Source of the DNA: Neobacillus drentensis | GTDB taxonomy: Bacteria; Bacillota; Bacilli; Bacillales; Cytobacillaceae | Assembly: GCF_021560175.1 (NCBI RefSeq) | Contig: NZ_CP091110.1 | Location: 1,168,001-1,232,000 of the forward strand | Direction of reading: 5' to 3' | Length of the DNA stretch: 64,000 bases | Shown: in pieces, positions 1-10,000 of the stretch | Layout of the letters: each line of letters starts with the position of its first letter | Position numbering within the stretch: the stretch's first letter is position 1 | Position numbers and translations under genes: made by a program | Notes under the pieces: model-generated | Told to the model about the DNA's origin: nothing | Database searches by the model: none | The model's input: the letters and a program-made list of their open reading frames with translations, nothing else

Positions 1-821
1 TGTTACAGCAGGCAAAGAGCGAAGGCATTGTCCAAATTACCATAATGGACCCAACAGAAAATGTTGAAAGTTTAGCTGCTCAACTAGAAAAAAAGTTTCA
101 TCTAAAAAAGGCGATTGTCGCCTCTATACCACAATATGAAGACCATATTATCAAAAATTACCTAGGTGAAAAGGCCGCAGCTTATTTGGATAGCATTGTT
201 AAAGAAAACGACATTATTGGGGTTACATGGGGAACAACGCTTTATCATATTGCGATTGAGCTAAAACAAAAGTTTGCAAAAAACGTCAAGGTAGTCCAAT
301 TAAAAGGCGGAGTGAGTCATGCGGAAACCAATACGTACGCTTCGGAAATTCTATATCTTTTCGGTAAGGCCTACAATACGACTCCTTTGAATCTTCCCTT
401 ACCTGCCATCGTAGATCACGTAGTGGTAAAGCAGGCAATGGAGGCAGACAGGCATATCCGCAGAATTTTGGAATTGGGAAAACAGGCTAACATCGCCATA
501 TTTACAATAGGTTCAATTAAGACAGATTCATTATTATTTCAATTAGGATATTTTACAGACAGTGATTTGGACTCACTATATGGCAAGGCAGTTGGTGATA
601 TTTGTTCACGATTCTTCGATAAGAATGGCCAAATTTGCAATGAAAGTTTGAATGAAAGAACCCTGGGTGTGAATCTTGATGTGCTAAGCCAGAAAGAATA
701 TTCTATTGTTGTAGCTGGAGGGCCTAACAAAATAGAGGGAATCTATGGTGCCTTAACAGGAAAATATGCAAATGTTTTAATTACCGATCAATTTACTGCA
801 AGATTCCTGCTTGATAAATAG
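1..821 (+). CDS. deoR: DeoR/SorC-family deoxyribonucleoside regulator, 5'-truncated
   Basis: The reading frame is open from base 3, so the gene starts outside the window and the N-terminal HTH is missing. What remains is the sugar-binding (SorC-type) effector domain: GVTWGTTLYHIA, VVQLKGGV, then a C-terminal VVAGGPNKIEGIYGAL. B. subtilis DeoR has this fold, binds deoxyribose-5-phosphate and represses the deoxyribonucleoside operon. The next gene is deoC in the same direction, which supports the assignment. An ATG at 45 exists but lies inside the domain and is unlikely to be the true start. Confidence 0.85.
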   Translation, partial: LQQAKSEGIVQITIMDPTENVESLAAQLEKKFHLKKAIVASIPQYEDHIIKNYLGEKAAAYLDSIVKENDIIGVTWGTTLYHIAIELKQKFAKNVKVVQLKGGVSHAETNTYASEILYLFGKAYNTTPLNLPLPAIVDHVVVKQAMEADRHIRRILELGKQANIAIFTIGSIKTDSLLFQLGYFTDSDLDSLYGKAVGDICSRFFDKNGQICNESLNERTLGVNLDVLSQKEYSIVVAGGPNKIEGIYGALTGKYANVLITDQFTARFLLDK

Positions 822-834
822 GATAAACACTTTT

Positions 835-880
835 ACATTTGTTCATATTATTGTTTACAAATGTTCACTCTCTTTGTTAT
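835..880 (+). promoter_or_regulatory. Candidate operator and promoter for deoC
   Basis: Perfect arms ACATTTG (835-841) and CAAATGT (858-864) form an inverted repeat. A -35-like TTGTTT (851-856) lies between the arms, and 18 bases after it comes a -10-like TGTTAT (875-880). An operator overlapping the -35 fits repression by the DeoR encoded just upstream, but the protein-site pairing is inferred. Confidence 0.4.
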
Positions 881-942
881 AGTTAGGTTGTCGTAAAAAA
901 GAATGTAGTCCGAATAACTTAAATTATTAGGGGGAAATTAAA

Positions 943-1617
943 ATGACTCAAAATATTGTTAAAATAATTGATCATACATTATTAAAAGCGGATGCAACGC
1001 GCGAAGAAATCATTAAAATTATTGATGAGGCAAAAGAGTATTTATTTGCATCGGTTTGTATTAATCCAACTTGGGTTAAAACCGCAGCTGAACTGCTTGC
1101 TGATACTCCTGAGGTTAAAGTATGTACGGTAATCGGATTTCCATTAGGAGCATCAACTTCGGATACAAAAGCATTTGAAACCAAAAATGCTATCGAAAAT
1201 GGTGCGGATGAGGTAGATATGGTTATCAACATAGCTGCACTTAAAGACCAACAAGATGAAGTAGTCGAACAAGATATTCGTGCAGTCGTCGAGGCGGCAA
1301 AAGGTAAGGCACTAGTGAAGGTAATTATTGAAACATGCTTACTGACCAATGAAGAAAAGGTCAGAGCTTGTGAGCTTGCTGTAAAAGCAGGGGCTGATTT
1401 TGTAAAAACTTCAACAGGATTTTCTACAGGTGGTGCAACCGTCGAAGATATCCGTTTAATGCGTCAAACTGTGGGACCTGATATAGGTGTAAAGGCTTCC
1501 GGAGGAGTTAGAAGCCGTGAAGATGCCTTAGCGATGGTAGAGGCGGGGGCTACACGCATTGGCGCAAGTTCGGGTGTTTCGATTGCAAAAGGGGAATTTT
1601 CTAATAACAACTATTAA
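943..1617 (+). CDS. deoC: Deoxyribose-phosphate aldolase
   Basis: Cleaves 2-deoxyribose-5-phosphate to acetaldehyde and glyceraldehyde-3-phosphate in deoxynucleoside catabolism. At 224 residues it has the usual family length. The class I aldolase core is visible: [10 protein letters not shown] at the N-terminus, [16 protein letters not shown] holding the Schiff-base lysine, and the second lysine in GVKASGGVR. An AGGGGGAAATTAAA ribosome site fixes the ATG. It lies downstream of deoR as in B. subtilis, but nupC and pdp do not follow; a XapX-type peptide comes next. Confidence 0.97.
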   Translation: MTQNIVKIIDHTLLKADATREEIIKIIDEAKEYLFASVCINPTWVKTAAELLADTPEVKVCTVIGFPLGASTSDTKAFETKNAIENGADEVDMVINIAALKDQQDEVVEQDIRAVVEAAKGKALVKVIIETCLLTNEEKVRACELAVKAGADFVKTSTGFSTGGATVEDIRLMRQTVGPDIGVKASGGVRSREDALAMVEAGATRIGASSGVSIAKGEFSNNNY

Positions 1618-1632
1618 TGTGAGGGTAATAGG

Positions 1633-1803
1633 ATGAAAGAAGTCGTAATGGCCTTAATTGCTGGTCTGATTGTAGGAATGTTATTTAGGTTCTTAAAATT
1701 ACCGTTACCGGCTCCACCTGTATTTTCAGCTGTTGTGGGTGTTTTCGGTGTTTATTTTGGCGGCGTAGTTCTAGATTGGATTTTAAAGGTCATTCGGCAT
1801 TAA
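1633..1803 (+). CDS. XapX-domain small membrane protein
   Basis: A 56-residue protein preceded by GAGGGTAATAGG. It contains two hydrophobic segments (about residues 4-16 and 31-50) separated by a proline-rich turn, LPLPAPPV. This layout matches the XapX domain family found beside nucleoside and xanthosine loci. It follows deoC by 15 bases and is probably cotranscribed. Its molecular role is unknown. Confidence 0.7.
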   Translation: MKEVVMALIAGLIVGMLFRFLKLPLPAPPVFSAVVGVFGVYFGGVVLDWILKVIRH

Positions 1804-1833
1804 TAGGTAGGGAAAAGAATGTTCTTAATCGGT

Positions 1834-1869
1834 GAGAAGCTATTTCTATGGAATATCTTCTCTTTTTTT
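1834..1869 (+). terminator. Rho-independent terminator of the deo unit
   Basis: An 11-bp stem with one mismatch (GAGAAG...CTTCTC, 1834-1862) is followed directly by a run of T. Confidence 0.7.
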
Positions 1870-1922
1870 ATTTATTTAAAGTAGTAAAATGGAGTTAATT
1901 TTGAAATTAAGGAATGAAGCGC

Positions 1923-2726
1923 ATGATAAAAAAGATTGGGTTCATCGGGGCCGGAAAAATGGCCCAAGCAATGATTGGTGGAATCTTACAAGCAAATGGA
2001 GTTAGTAAGGAGAATATAATGGCCAGTGCTTCTACTGAAAGAACGATACAGGCTATTTCTGAAAAGTATAGGATTCTCGTATCGTTGAACAACAAAGATG
2101 TGGCAAGGTTTGCCGACATCCTTATTCTAGCAGTGAAACCTGACCAGCATGCAGGGATTATTGAGGAAATGAAAAATGAAATAAAACAAAGCACCATTAT
2201 CGTTACAATTGCAGCGGGTATTACCTTAGCGGATATCGAACAGTTATTTGGTTTAGCAGTTAAGACCGTACGGACCATGCCTAATACTCCTTCGTTGGTA
2301 GGTGAGGGCATGACCGCACTCTGTGCAAATAGTTATATTAAGGAGGAAGAGCTAGCAGCGGTTGAGCAATTGCTGCAATGCTTTGGTCAAACTGAGCGCC
2401 TGGATGAGAAATTAATGGATGCAATACCGTCTATCAGTGGGTCGTCACCGGCCTATGTTTATATGTTAATAGAAGCAATGGCCGATGGCGGAGTACGTCA
2501 AGGTATCCCGAGAGATCAAGCCTACCGCCTGGCTGCACAGGCTGTACTGGGAGCAGCTAAAATGGTTCTGGAAACTGACCGGCACCCTGGAGAGTTGAAA
2601 GATCAAGTTTGTACACCTGGCGGCGCAACCATAGAGGCAGTGGCAACCCTTGAGAGAGAACAGTTCCGCGGTTCAATCATAGCCGCCATGGAGAGCTGTA
2701 CAAGTAAGGTGAAAAAATTAGGCTAA
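1923..2726 (+). CDS. proC: Pyrroline-5-carboxylate reductase
   Basis: Catalyses the last step of proline synthesis, NAD(P)H reduction of 1-pyrroline-5-carboxylate. The N-terminal nucleotide-binding motif is IGFIGAGKMAQAMIGG. The family signature appears as TPGGATIEAVATLE near the C-terminus, and the substrate-site region is SGSSPAYVYMLIEAMADGGV. The ATG at 1923 has AAGGA at a normal distance; an ATG at 1914 sits too close to it. This gives 267 residues. B. subtilis has several paralogues, so which one this matches is not resolved. Confidence 0.94.
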   Translation: MIKKIGFIGAGKMAQAMIGGILQANGVSKENIMASASTERTIQAISEKYRILVSLNNKDVARFADILILAVKPDQHAGIIEEMKNEIKQSTIIVTIAAGITLADIEQLFGLAVKTVRTMPNTPSLVGEGMTALCANSYIKEEELAAVEQLLQCFGQTERLDEKLMDAIPSISGSSPAYVYMLIEAMADGGVRQGIPRDQAYRLAAQAVLGAAKMVLETDRHPGELKDQVCTPGGATIEAVATLEREQFRGSIIAAMESCTSKVKKLG

Positions 2727-2734
2727 ATTAGTTT

Positions 2735-2765
2735 AGGATTCCGTAAAGGGATCCTTCTTTTTTTT
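2735..2765 (+). terminator. Rho-independent terminator after proC
   Basis: AGGATTCC pairs with GGGATCCT (one G-T pair) around a 5-base loop, followed by a T-rich run. Confidence 0.75.
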
Positions 2766-2937
2766 AGCATATGTATGTGAATTTGGTACACTTCCGAAAA
2801 TTTTCGCCTTTTTTCGACTTTTTTTCATGGTATTTCTAATCAATTCATAATACACTCAAGATAATCACAAACTTATCACATATGGTATGTTACGATTGTC
2901 ATTATTTTCTCATAGAAAATTGGGGTGCAGGCAGTTT

Positions 2938-4557
2938 ATGGACTTAAATAAATATAAAAATTTGCTTATTCAGAAGGTGAAAAATCAACTATCAATGTGG
3001 TTTGATAGTAACGAAGCAATCAAACATTCAGAAGTTTATCGATTTCTGCATTCCCTTCATGGAAGTGCAGGAACATTACAATTAGTGGGTCTTCATCAGC
3101 TTTCTGGATTTTTACTGAACCAGATTAAGGCAGAAGATGAAAGGTTATGGGATAAAGTAGAACTACAAAAGTTTTTAGAAGAAATCATTAGCCTGACAGA
3201 TAAATATGAAACGTACTCTGAAAAGGGGTCGATAACACCCAACGAGCGCCGATATGATGAAAAATTACCGCTTATTCAAATCATTGATGATGATATTTCC
3301 ATGCTTATTCTCCTTAAAGATACCCTCGAGGAAAAGGGATGGATGGTTGCTGCCAATACCGATTCTAAAAAGGCTATTTCACAATATTATGATTTAAATC
3401 CTGACTGTGTAATCATTGATATAAACTTACCCGGAATTAATGGTATTGAATTGTTAAAGGATATTGAGCAGCATACACATCAACATTTTGTTCCCACAAT
3501 CATGATTAGTCTCATGAATGACCGGGAAACAAGAATAAGAGCTTATGAATTAGGTGCTGATGATTTCATTGAAAAACCAATTGATTTAGAAGAATTGACT
3601 GTTCGAATATCCCGTCATATAAAGAGAAAAAAATTATTAAATCAACTTGTACTAGTAGACGAACTTACACAGTTATATAATCGAAAGTTTTTATTCGACG
3701 TCTATAATCGTTGCCTTAGGGATATTAAGCGAACTAAACAACCCTTCAGTATAGCCATCTTAGACCTTGATCATTTCAAACAAATTAATGATTCCTTTGG
3801 GCACGTGAATGGAGACAAAATCCTTGCAGCTTTTGCCTCTTTTTTAAAAGAACATACAAGAAGCTCTGATACCGTTTTTAGATATGGCGGTGAGGAGTTC
3901 ATCATTATCTTTGAGAATGCCCATCAAATAGAAGTGGCTGAGATTGTTTCAAGATTACTAACCAAATTTTCAACAATCCCCTTCCCTTTAAAGGAGGAGA
4001 CACATTATGTTACTTTTACAGCCGGTATTTATACGATCCATCATTCTGATGTTTCTATGGAAACAGCTATCATGGCTGCAGATCAAGCCTTATATTCAGC
4101 AAAAGCAAACGGCAGGGCACGGGTGGAGAGTGCCAATGAGTCTATGATGGATGTTCCAAAAAGGAAATTATTTGTTTCCATTATTGATGACGACCCAATT
4201 ATTCGAACGATGTTAATGAGAATTCTAAATGTCATGGATTTTTCTAATTTTGAATTAAACTTAGCGGAATATGGAGATGGAGTACAGTTTTTTCATTCAA
4301 ATCGACTAGAAGAAAAAGGAGAGCATTTTTTAATAATAGATGGTGTGATGCCGGTAATGGATGGGATTGAAGTTCTTCAAAAGGTACAAAAAATAAAATA
4401 TAGCCATAATATTCATGTCCTTATGCTGACTGGAAGGAAAAATGAAGCCGATATCGAAAAGGCTTTAGCACTTGGTGCCGATGATTATGTAACAAAGCCC
4501 TTTAGCATTAAGGAACTGCAGGCGCGAATACAAAGGTTAATTAAAAGGATGAAATAA
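2938..4557 (+). CDS. HPt-REC-GGDEF-REC diguanylate cyclase response regulator
   Basis: A 539-residue soluble signalling protein. Domains in order: an HPt-like helical domain with HSLHGSAG (His about 38), a receiver with IIDDD and phospho-acceptor Asp about 161 (VIIDINLPG), a GGDEF domain with an intact active site GGEEF at 317-321, and a second receiver with IIDDD and Asp about 468 (LIIDGVMPVMDG). An intact GGEEF implies c-di-GMP synthesis. The ATG at 2938 has GGGGTG upstream; an earlier in-frame ATG at 2887 has no ribosome site. It heads a tight unit with the next three genes, so it probably controls exopolysaccharide synthesis. Confidence 0.9.
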   Translation: MDLNKYKNLLIQKVKNQLSMWFDSNEAIKHSEVYRFLHSLHGSAGTLQLVGLHQLSGFLLNQIKAEDERLWDKVELQKFLEEIISLTDKYETYSEKGSITPNERRYDEKLPLIQIIDDDISMLILLKDTLEEKGWMVAANTDSKKAISQYYDLNPDCVIIDINLPGINGIELLKDIEQHTHQHFVPTIMISLMNDRETRIRAYELGADDFIEKPIDLEELTVRISRHIKRKKLLNQLVLVDELTQLYNRKFLFDVYNRCLRDIKRTKQPFSIAILDLDHFKQINDSFGHVNGDKILAAFASFLKEHTRSSDTVFRYGGEEFIIIFENAHQIEVAEIVSRLLTKFSTIPFPLKEETHYVTFTAGIYTIHHSDVSMETAIMAADQALYSAKANGRARVESANESMMDVPKRKLFVSIIDDDPIIRTMLMRILNVMDFSNFELNLAEYGDGVQFFHSNRLEEKGEHFLIIDGVMPVMDGIEVLQKVQKIKYSHNIHVLMLTGRKNEADIEKALALGADDYVTKPFSIKELQARIQRLIKRMK

Positions 4558-4558
4558 A

Positions 4559-5599
4559 TTGTTTACAAATGAGTTACTGTTCCTTTCCATTCTAACTCTC
4601 TCCTTACTAGTGCTGCTTGTCATTTTACTAGGATATTTAACGATTAGAAAAACAGTTGAGATTCGAAAGAGAAAAAAAGTAGAACGATACCGTGAGATCT
4701 ACAATCCCCTTATTTCTTCAAACCTAATAGAAGGTGTGATCTCAAGGAAACTCACACCTGAAACGATTCTTCAGCAAAAGGCTATCGAACAACTGCTGAG
4801 CAGGTATACGAAGGTAATTGAGGGAGAAGAGGAAAAAGCCCGTTTAGCGAGACTAGCTTCGATGTATCTATCGAATTATTATCAAAAACAGCTCCAGAGC
4901 CACAAGTGGAGTACAAGAATGAATACCCTTTATCATATTGAAGATTTTAATATGATAGACCTCACTGACGATGTCTTCAGGTTATTAAATAGGAAACGGC
5001 TTTCACACCAAGAAATTATTTATATCTTAAGAATTCTGGCTTTATTCCAATGTAATCAGCTATTCGATTTGTTAACTACAAAATATCAAGACCTAACCGA
5101 ATTTGATTACCGCCATGTACTAATTCCTTTAGAGCAAAAGAAATTTGACCAGTATGTGCTTCATTTTCACCATGCTGGCTTGCCGCTTCAAAAAGCAATT
5201 ATTGATGTGATTGCAAGTAAACGTGAGGTCTCCTATAACCATTTCCTTGAAAAAATCTTCTCAAGCTATTCCGGTGAAATAAGGTTAAGGGCTTTAAAAG
5301 CTTTGGCCGAAATTGGTTATGTAAAAGATAGTGCCCCATACTTAGAACTTCTCTATTCAGATAAATGGGAAGAAAGACTAGTAGCAGCCAAATTAATCGG
5401 ATCACTAAAAGAAGGAAAAGCTATACCGCGATTGATTGAGCTTCTGCATGACCGCACTTGGTGGGTTCGCTCACAGGCTGGGGAGGCCATCAGCCAATTT
5501 ACTCAGGGAAAAGCCATCTTACAAACTGTATTAGAAACATCAACCGATCCATTTGCAAAAGATATGGCCTGGGAATGGCTGCATAAAGGGGGAGAATAA
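4559..5599 (+). CDS. HEAT-repeat membrane-anchored protein
   Basis: Starts with TTG one base after the upstream stop; AAAGGA lies at a suitable distance. One N-terminal transmembrane helix (about residues 6-28) is followed by a basic stretch and a cytoplasmic helical region. The last third carries HEAT-like repeats, for example EIRLRALKALAEIGYV, WEERLVAAKLIGSLKEG and WWVRSQAGEAISQF. HEAT repeats are protein-interaction scaffolds. Its place between a diguanylate cyclase and a glycosyltransferase suggests it assembles or regulates the synthase at the membrane; this is inference. No enzyme motif was seen. Confidence 0.75.
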   Translation: MFTNELLFLSILTLSLLVLLVILLGYLTIRKTVEIRKRKKVERYREIYNPLISSNLIEGVISRKLTPETILQQKAIEQLLSRYTKVIEGEEEKARLARLASMYLSNYYQKQLQSHKWSTRMNTLYHIEDFNMIDLTDDVFRLLNRKRLSHQEIIYILRILALFQCNQLFDLLTTKYQDLTEFDYRHVLIPLEQKKFDQYVLHFHHAGLPLQKAIIDVIASKREVSYNHFLEKIFSSYSGEIRLRALKALAEIGYVKDSAPYLELLYSDKWEERLVAAKLIGSLKEGKAIPRLIELLHDRTWWVRSQAGEAISQFTQGKAILQTVLETSTDPFAKDMAWEWLHKGGE

Positions 5600-5600
5600 G

Positions 5601-7013
5601 CTGGCATTTATACAATGGGGAGATATTGTTACGTCTTTTGCTTGGTTTATTGCATTTTATATGGTAATTGTCATTGTTTTTTATACCGCGATTCTCATAA
5701 CATCATTTTTTCAGTTACGAAAGGAATATCAGCTTGATCGGATTCAGGCCTATGAAGATTATTTGGATGAAATTTATACCAAACCGGTTTCGATCATCGT
5801 TCCTGCCTATAACGAAGAGGCCGGAATTATTCAAAGCGTCCGTTCACTTTTAAGTATAAACTACCCAACCTATGAAGTAATTGTCGTAAACGATGGCTCT
5901 AAAGACAGCACCTTGCAGAAAATGATCGATTTTTATGATATGAAGGAAATAAAAAAAGTGGTTAGAATTCAGGTGAATGCTAAACCAATTAAAAAGATAT
6001 ATCAATCATCGATACTTTCTAACCTTTTTCTGATTGACAAGGAAAATGGAGGAAAAGCGGATGCCCTTAATGTCGGTCTAAACTTCTCTCATTATCCGTA
6101 TTTCTGTTCTTTGGATGGTGATTCTGTTTTAGAGGAAGATGCTTTTTTAAAGGTAATGAAGCCAATTGTGGACTCGAATGAGGAAGTAATTGCTTCTGGC
6201 GGCAGTGTGAGGATTGCCAATGGATGTGAAATTCAGAATGGTCATATCCAAAATATTGGCCTATCAGATAAGCCCTTGGTGGTTATGCAAATAATTGAAT
6301 ATTTACGAGCATTTTTAATGGGGAGGATAGGTTTAAGCAGACACAATCTTCTCCTTATTATTTCTGGTGCATTTGGTGTTTTTTCAAAACATTGGGTCAT
6401 TGAAGCAGGCGGCTATCGAACCGATACCGTAGGTGAAGATATGGAACTTGTTGTACGAATGCACCGCCTCTTAAAAGAAAAGGGACTTAAAAAGAAAATC
6501 GTATATGTACCGGATCCTGTTTGTTGGACAGAAGTACCGGAGGACATAACATTTTTGCGGAGGCAGCGGAGACGCTGGCATAGGGGGCTTTTTGAAAGTT
6601 TATGGACTCATCGTAAATTAACCTTTAATCCTAAGTACGGGTCCATCGGATTACTTGCATTTCCTTACTTTTGGATTGTAGAATTTTTTGGTCCGATTAT
6701 TGAACTATCAGGGTATATTTTTATGATTTTATGTTTGCTCCTTGGAGGAACCTACATCGAATTTTCAATTTTATTATTTTTACTTTCTTGTTTGTATGGT
6801 TCCATATTTTCGATGGCTGCTGTTCTTTTAGAGGAGTGGAGCTTAACCAAATATCCAAAAGTTACAGATATCTTCAAGCTTTTTTTCTATTCGTTAACAG
6901 AAACCATCTGGTACCGGCCAATGACTGTTTTTTGGCGTTGTGAAGGAGTTTGGCAAATCATAAAAGGAGAGACAAGCTGGGGAGAAATGAAAAGAAAAGG
7001 TGTATCAAAATGA
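5601..7013 (+). CDS. Family 2 processive glycosyltransferase, membrane-bound
   Basis: About 470 residues: an N-terminal membrane helix, a GT-A catalytic domain and several C-terminal helices, as in PgaC/IcaA-type synthases. Motifs seen: VVNDGSKDST, the metal-binding SLDGDS, GEDMELV and the QxxRW-type RRQRRRWHRG. These support processive polysaccharide synthesis from a nucleotide sugar. No PilZ domain is present, so any c-di-GMP control must act through a partner. The start is probably the CTG at 5601, preceded by AAAGGGGGAG; an ATG at 5553 would overlap the previous gene by 47 bases. The polymer cannot be predicted from sequence. Confidence 0.88.
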   Translation: MAFIQWGDIVTSFAWFIAFYMVIVIVFYTAILITSFFQLRKEYQLDRIQAYEDYLDEIYTKPVSIIVPAYNEEAGIIQSVRSLLSINYPTYEVIVVNDGSKDSTLQKMIDFYDMKEIKKVVRIQVNAKPIKKIYQSSILSNLFLIDKENGGKADALNVGLNFSHYPYFCSLDGDSVLEEDAFLKVMKPIVDSNEEVIASGGSVRIANGCEIQNGHIQNIGLSDKPLVVMQIIEYLRAFLMGRIGLSRHNLLLIISGAFGVFSKHWVIEAGGYRTDTVGEDMELVVRMHRLLKEKGLKKKIVYVPDPVCWTEVPEDITFLRRQRRRWHRGLFESLWTHRKLTFNPKYGSIGLLAFPYFWIVEFFGPIIELSGYIFMILCLLLGGTYIEFSILLFLLSCLYGSIFSMAAVLLEEWSLTKYPKVTDIFKLFFYSLTETIWYRPMTVFWRCEGVWQIIKGETSWGEMKRKGVSK

Positions 7014-10000
7014 AAAAGTCAATCTACTTATTTTTCTATGCTATGATTTTTCTAGCATTAGTAACAAGTCCATTTTGGCTATGGAGACTTCAGCCGGAGA
7101 AGAATTTGAATGTACTAATTATGGATAAAACAGTACCAAATTCATCTTATCGGGAGCATAAGGGATTGGTTTGGATCTTAAACAATTCTAAGTATTTTAA
7201 AAATGGTCAACCTTATTCTGCAGAAAAGGATTATAAGGGGTTTGAGCCAAAAAGTAATCAAGACTATTCGATTGTCCCACTTCCCAAAGATTTAACTAAA
7301 TATGATGTTTTTTATCTGACAGATCAATACGGTGTCTATAAGAAGGAGTTTTATGGACAGAATTCCAGTGGAAAAAGGTCTGCAAAAATTTATGGCGGTC
7401 TAACACTAAGTGAAGTTAATCAATTGAAGAAGACACTTATTCAATCAAAACCTAAAACATTAATTGCAGAATTTAATACCTTTGCCAGTCCAACCTCAGA
7501 TCCTGCAAAAGAGGGAATATCAAACCTATTGAATGTAGAGTGGTCGGGATGGATTGGCAGATATTTTTCAGATTTAAATAACGAAGAGGTACCTGAATGG
7601 GTAAAACAGAATTATCAAAAGCAGCATGAAAAATGGACTTTCAGTGGAGAAGGTTTTGTCTTTGTTAGTAAAAGTAATTATGTGGTGGTCATAGGAAAAG
7701 AAGATATTAACGATCACGGACTCAAATTTACATTAACAAATAAAGGCCAACAACACTTTTCGGAAAAGATAAATGGTACCTATCAGTATTGGTTTGATAT
7801 TATTCAAGCCAAAAATAATAATGAGATCTTAGCTAATTATCAGCTGCCTGTTTCAAAAAAGGCTAGTGAAAAGTTAGATGGGTTTGGAATACCGAACAAG
7901 TTTCCTGCGGTCATTTATCATCAGAATGCTAGATACTCCTCCTATTATTTTTCTGGTGATTATGCTGATGAAGCAGATGTACCAGGCATTTACCAGACAA
8001 AAGGTTTGGATAAATGGAAAAAGACATTCGGTTCAAACCATTCTTTTTATTGGTCAGCATATGTCCCGATGATGAAAGATATCCTGAAAAATGGGATAAA
8101 AAAGGTAGAGCCGCAAGAGAAAGTGGCATTAGTTGACAAGAACGGGATTCAGACCAATAGTCAAACAAATGATTCCTATATTCAAATTCAAAAGAATGGA
8201 AAGTGGCAGAACCTTTTAATTAAGGGAGTGAATATGGGGATTGGCAAACCAGGCTACTTCCCTGGGGAAACAGCTATTACAAAAGAAGAATATTTTCGAT
8301 GGTTTCAAGAAATCGGAGCAATGAATGCTAATGCCATTAGGGTTTATACCCTACATCCTCCCCAGTTTTATGACGCTTTTTATGAATATAATCAAATTGC
8401 TAAAAAGCCTTTATTCTTATTTCATGGAACGTGGGTAAATGAAGAAAATTTAATCAAAACCCAGGATGCATTCGCAAAAGTAAATGTGGATGATGCGAAA
8501 TTAGAAATAAAAAATATGGTGGACATTATTCATGGTAATGCTGCTCTTGCCGAACGGCCAGGTCATGCATCGGGTGTGTATAAACATGATATTTCAAAGT
8601 TTATAATTGGCACCATTATTGGAACTGAATGGGATCCGGCAATGGTTCAAAATACAAATAAAAAGCATTCCGGTTTGAGCCAATTTAAAGGAAATTATTT
8701 TGAAACAGATCATGCCAGTCCTTTTGAAATTTGGCTCGCTGAGTTGATGGATTATGCAGCAAGTTATGAGGCAGCCCAATACAAGTGGCAGCATTCGATG
8801 AGCTTTACGAATTGGGTCACTACGGATTTGCTCAAGCATCCATCTGAACCATTGGAAAATGAGGATATGGTGTCGGTAGATCCCACTCATATTAAAGCAT
8901 CAAACTCCTTTAAAGCTGGCTTATTTGCTTCTTATCATATCTATCCCTACTATCCAGATTTTCTCAATTACGAGAAGAAATATCTAAACTATACCGATGC
9001 TAGTGGGAAGAAAAATAATTATGCAGGATATCTAAATGAGCTGCGCTCTGCCCATCATATGCCAGTCTTAGTAGCAGAATTTGGCGTACCTTCTTCAAGA
9101 GGCTTAACGCATAAAAATCCTTACGGGATGAATCAGGGATTTCATTCTGAGAAGGAACAAGGACAAATTGATCAACATTTGTTTCAATCAATTGTTTCAG
9201 AAAAGTACGCGGGTGGACTTGTGTTTACTTGGCAGGATGAATGGTTTAAGCGGACTTGGAACACAATGGACTTCGATGACCCGGACCGCCGCCCGTATTG
9301 GAATAACCAGCAAACAAATGAACAGCATTTTGGCTTGCTTGGATTTGAACCAGGTAAGAAGGAAACAGCCATAATTGTCGATGGAGCGGCAGAAGATTGG
9401 GACATAGCAGCTGCAAAAGCAGCCTATCAATCTGACAATAAACAGGATTTAAAGGAAGTACGGTTCGCCTCTGATAGTGGCTATTTGTATTTCTTACTAA
9501 AATATAATCAACCCGTTGATTTTAAAAACGAAGGTACCTATCTATTACTCGACACAATTGGGAATCAAGGCCAAACAACCATTCCAATTAACCAACAAGT
9601 AAAGATTAATACTGATTATGGAATTGACTTTCTTATTAAGCTGCAGGGTCCAAATAACTCGCGAATATTGGTTGATAGTTATTATGACACGTTCTATTAT
9701 CAGTATGGAAAACTCTTGAGAATGATTCCTGAAGAGCCATATGCCTCTCAAAAGAATAATGGCATATTTAATCCCATCCGCTTGGCACTAAATAAGCAAC
9801 AAACGATTCCTTCTACCAAGGTTGTCATTCCATTTCAGGATTACGAAACAGGGGTATTACAGTATGGCAGCGCTAATCCAGCCAGTAAGAATTTCAATTC
9901 CTTAACTGACATAAGTATGAGCAGCGATAAAAAGATAATAGAAGGAAGGATTCCTTGGCAGCTTTTAAATGTGAAAGACCCCAGCTTGAAAGAAATAATG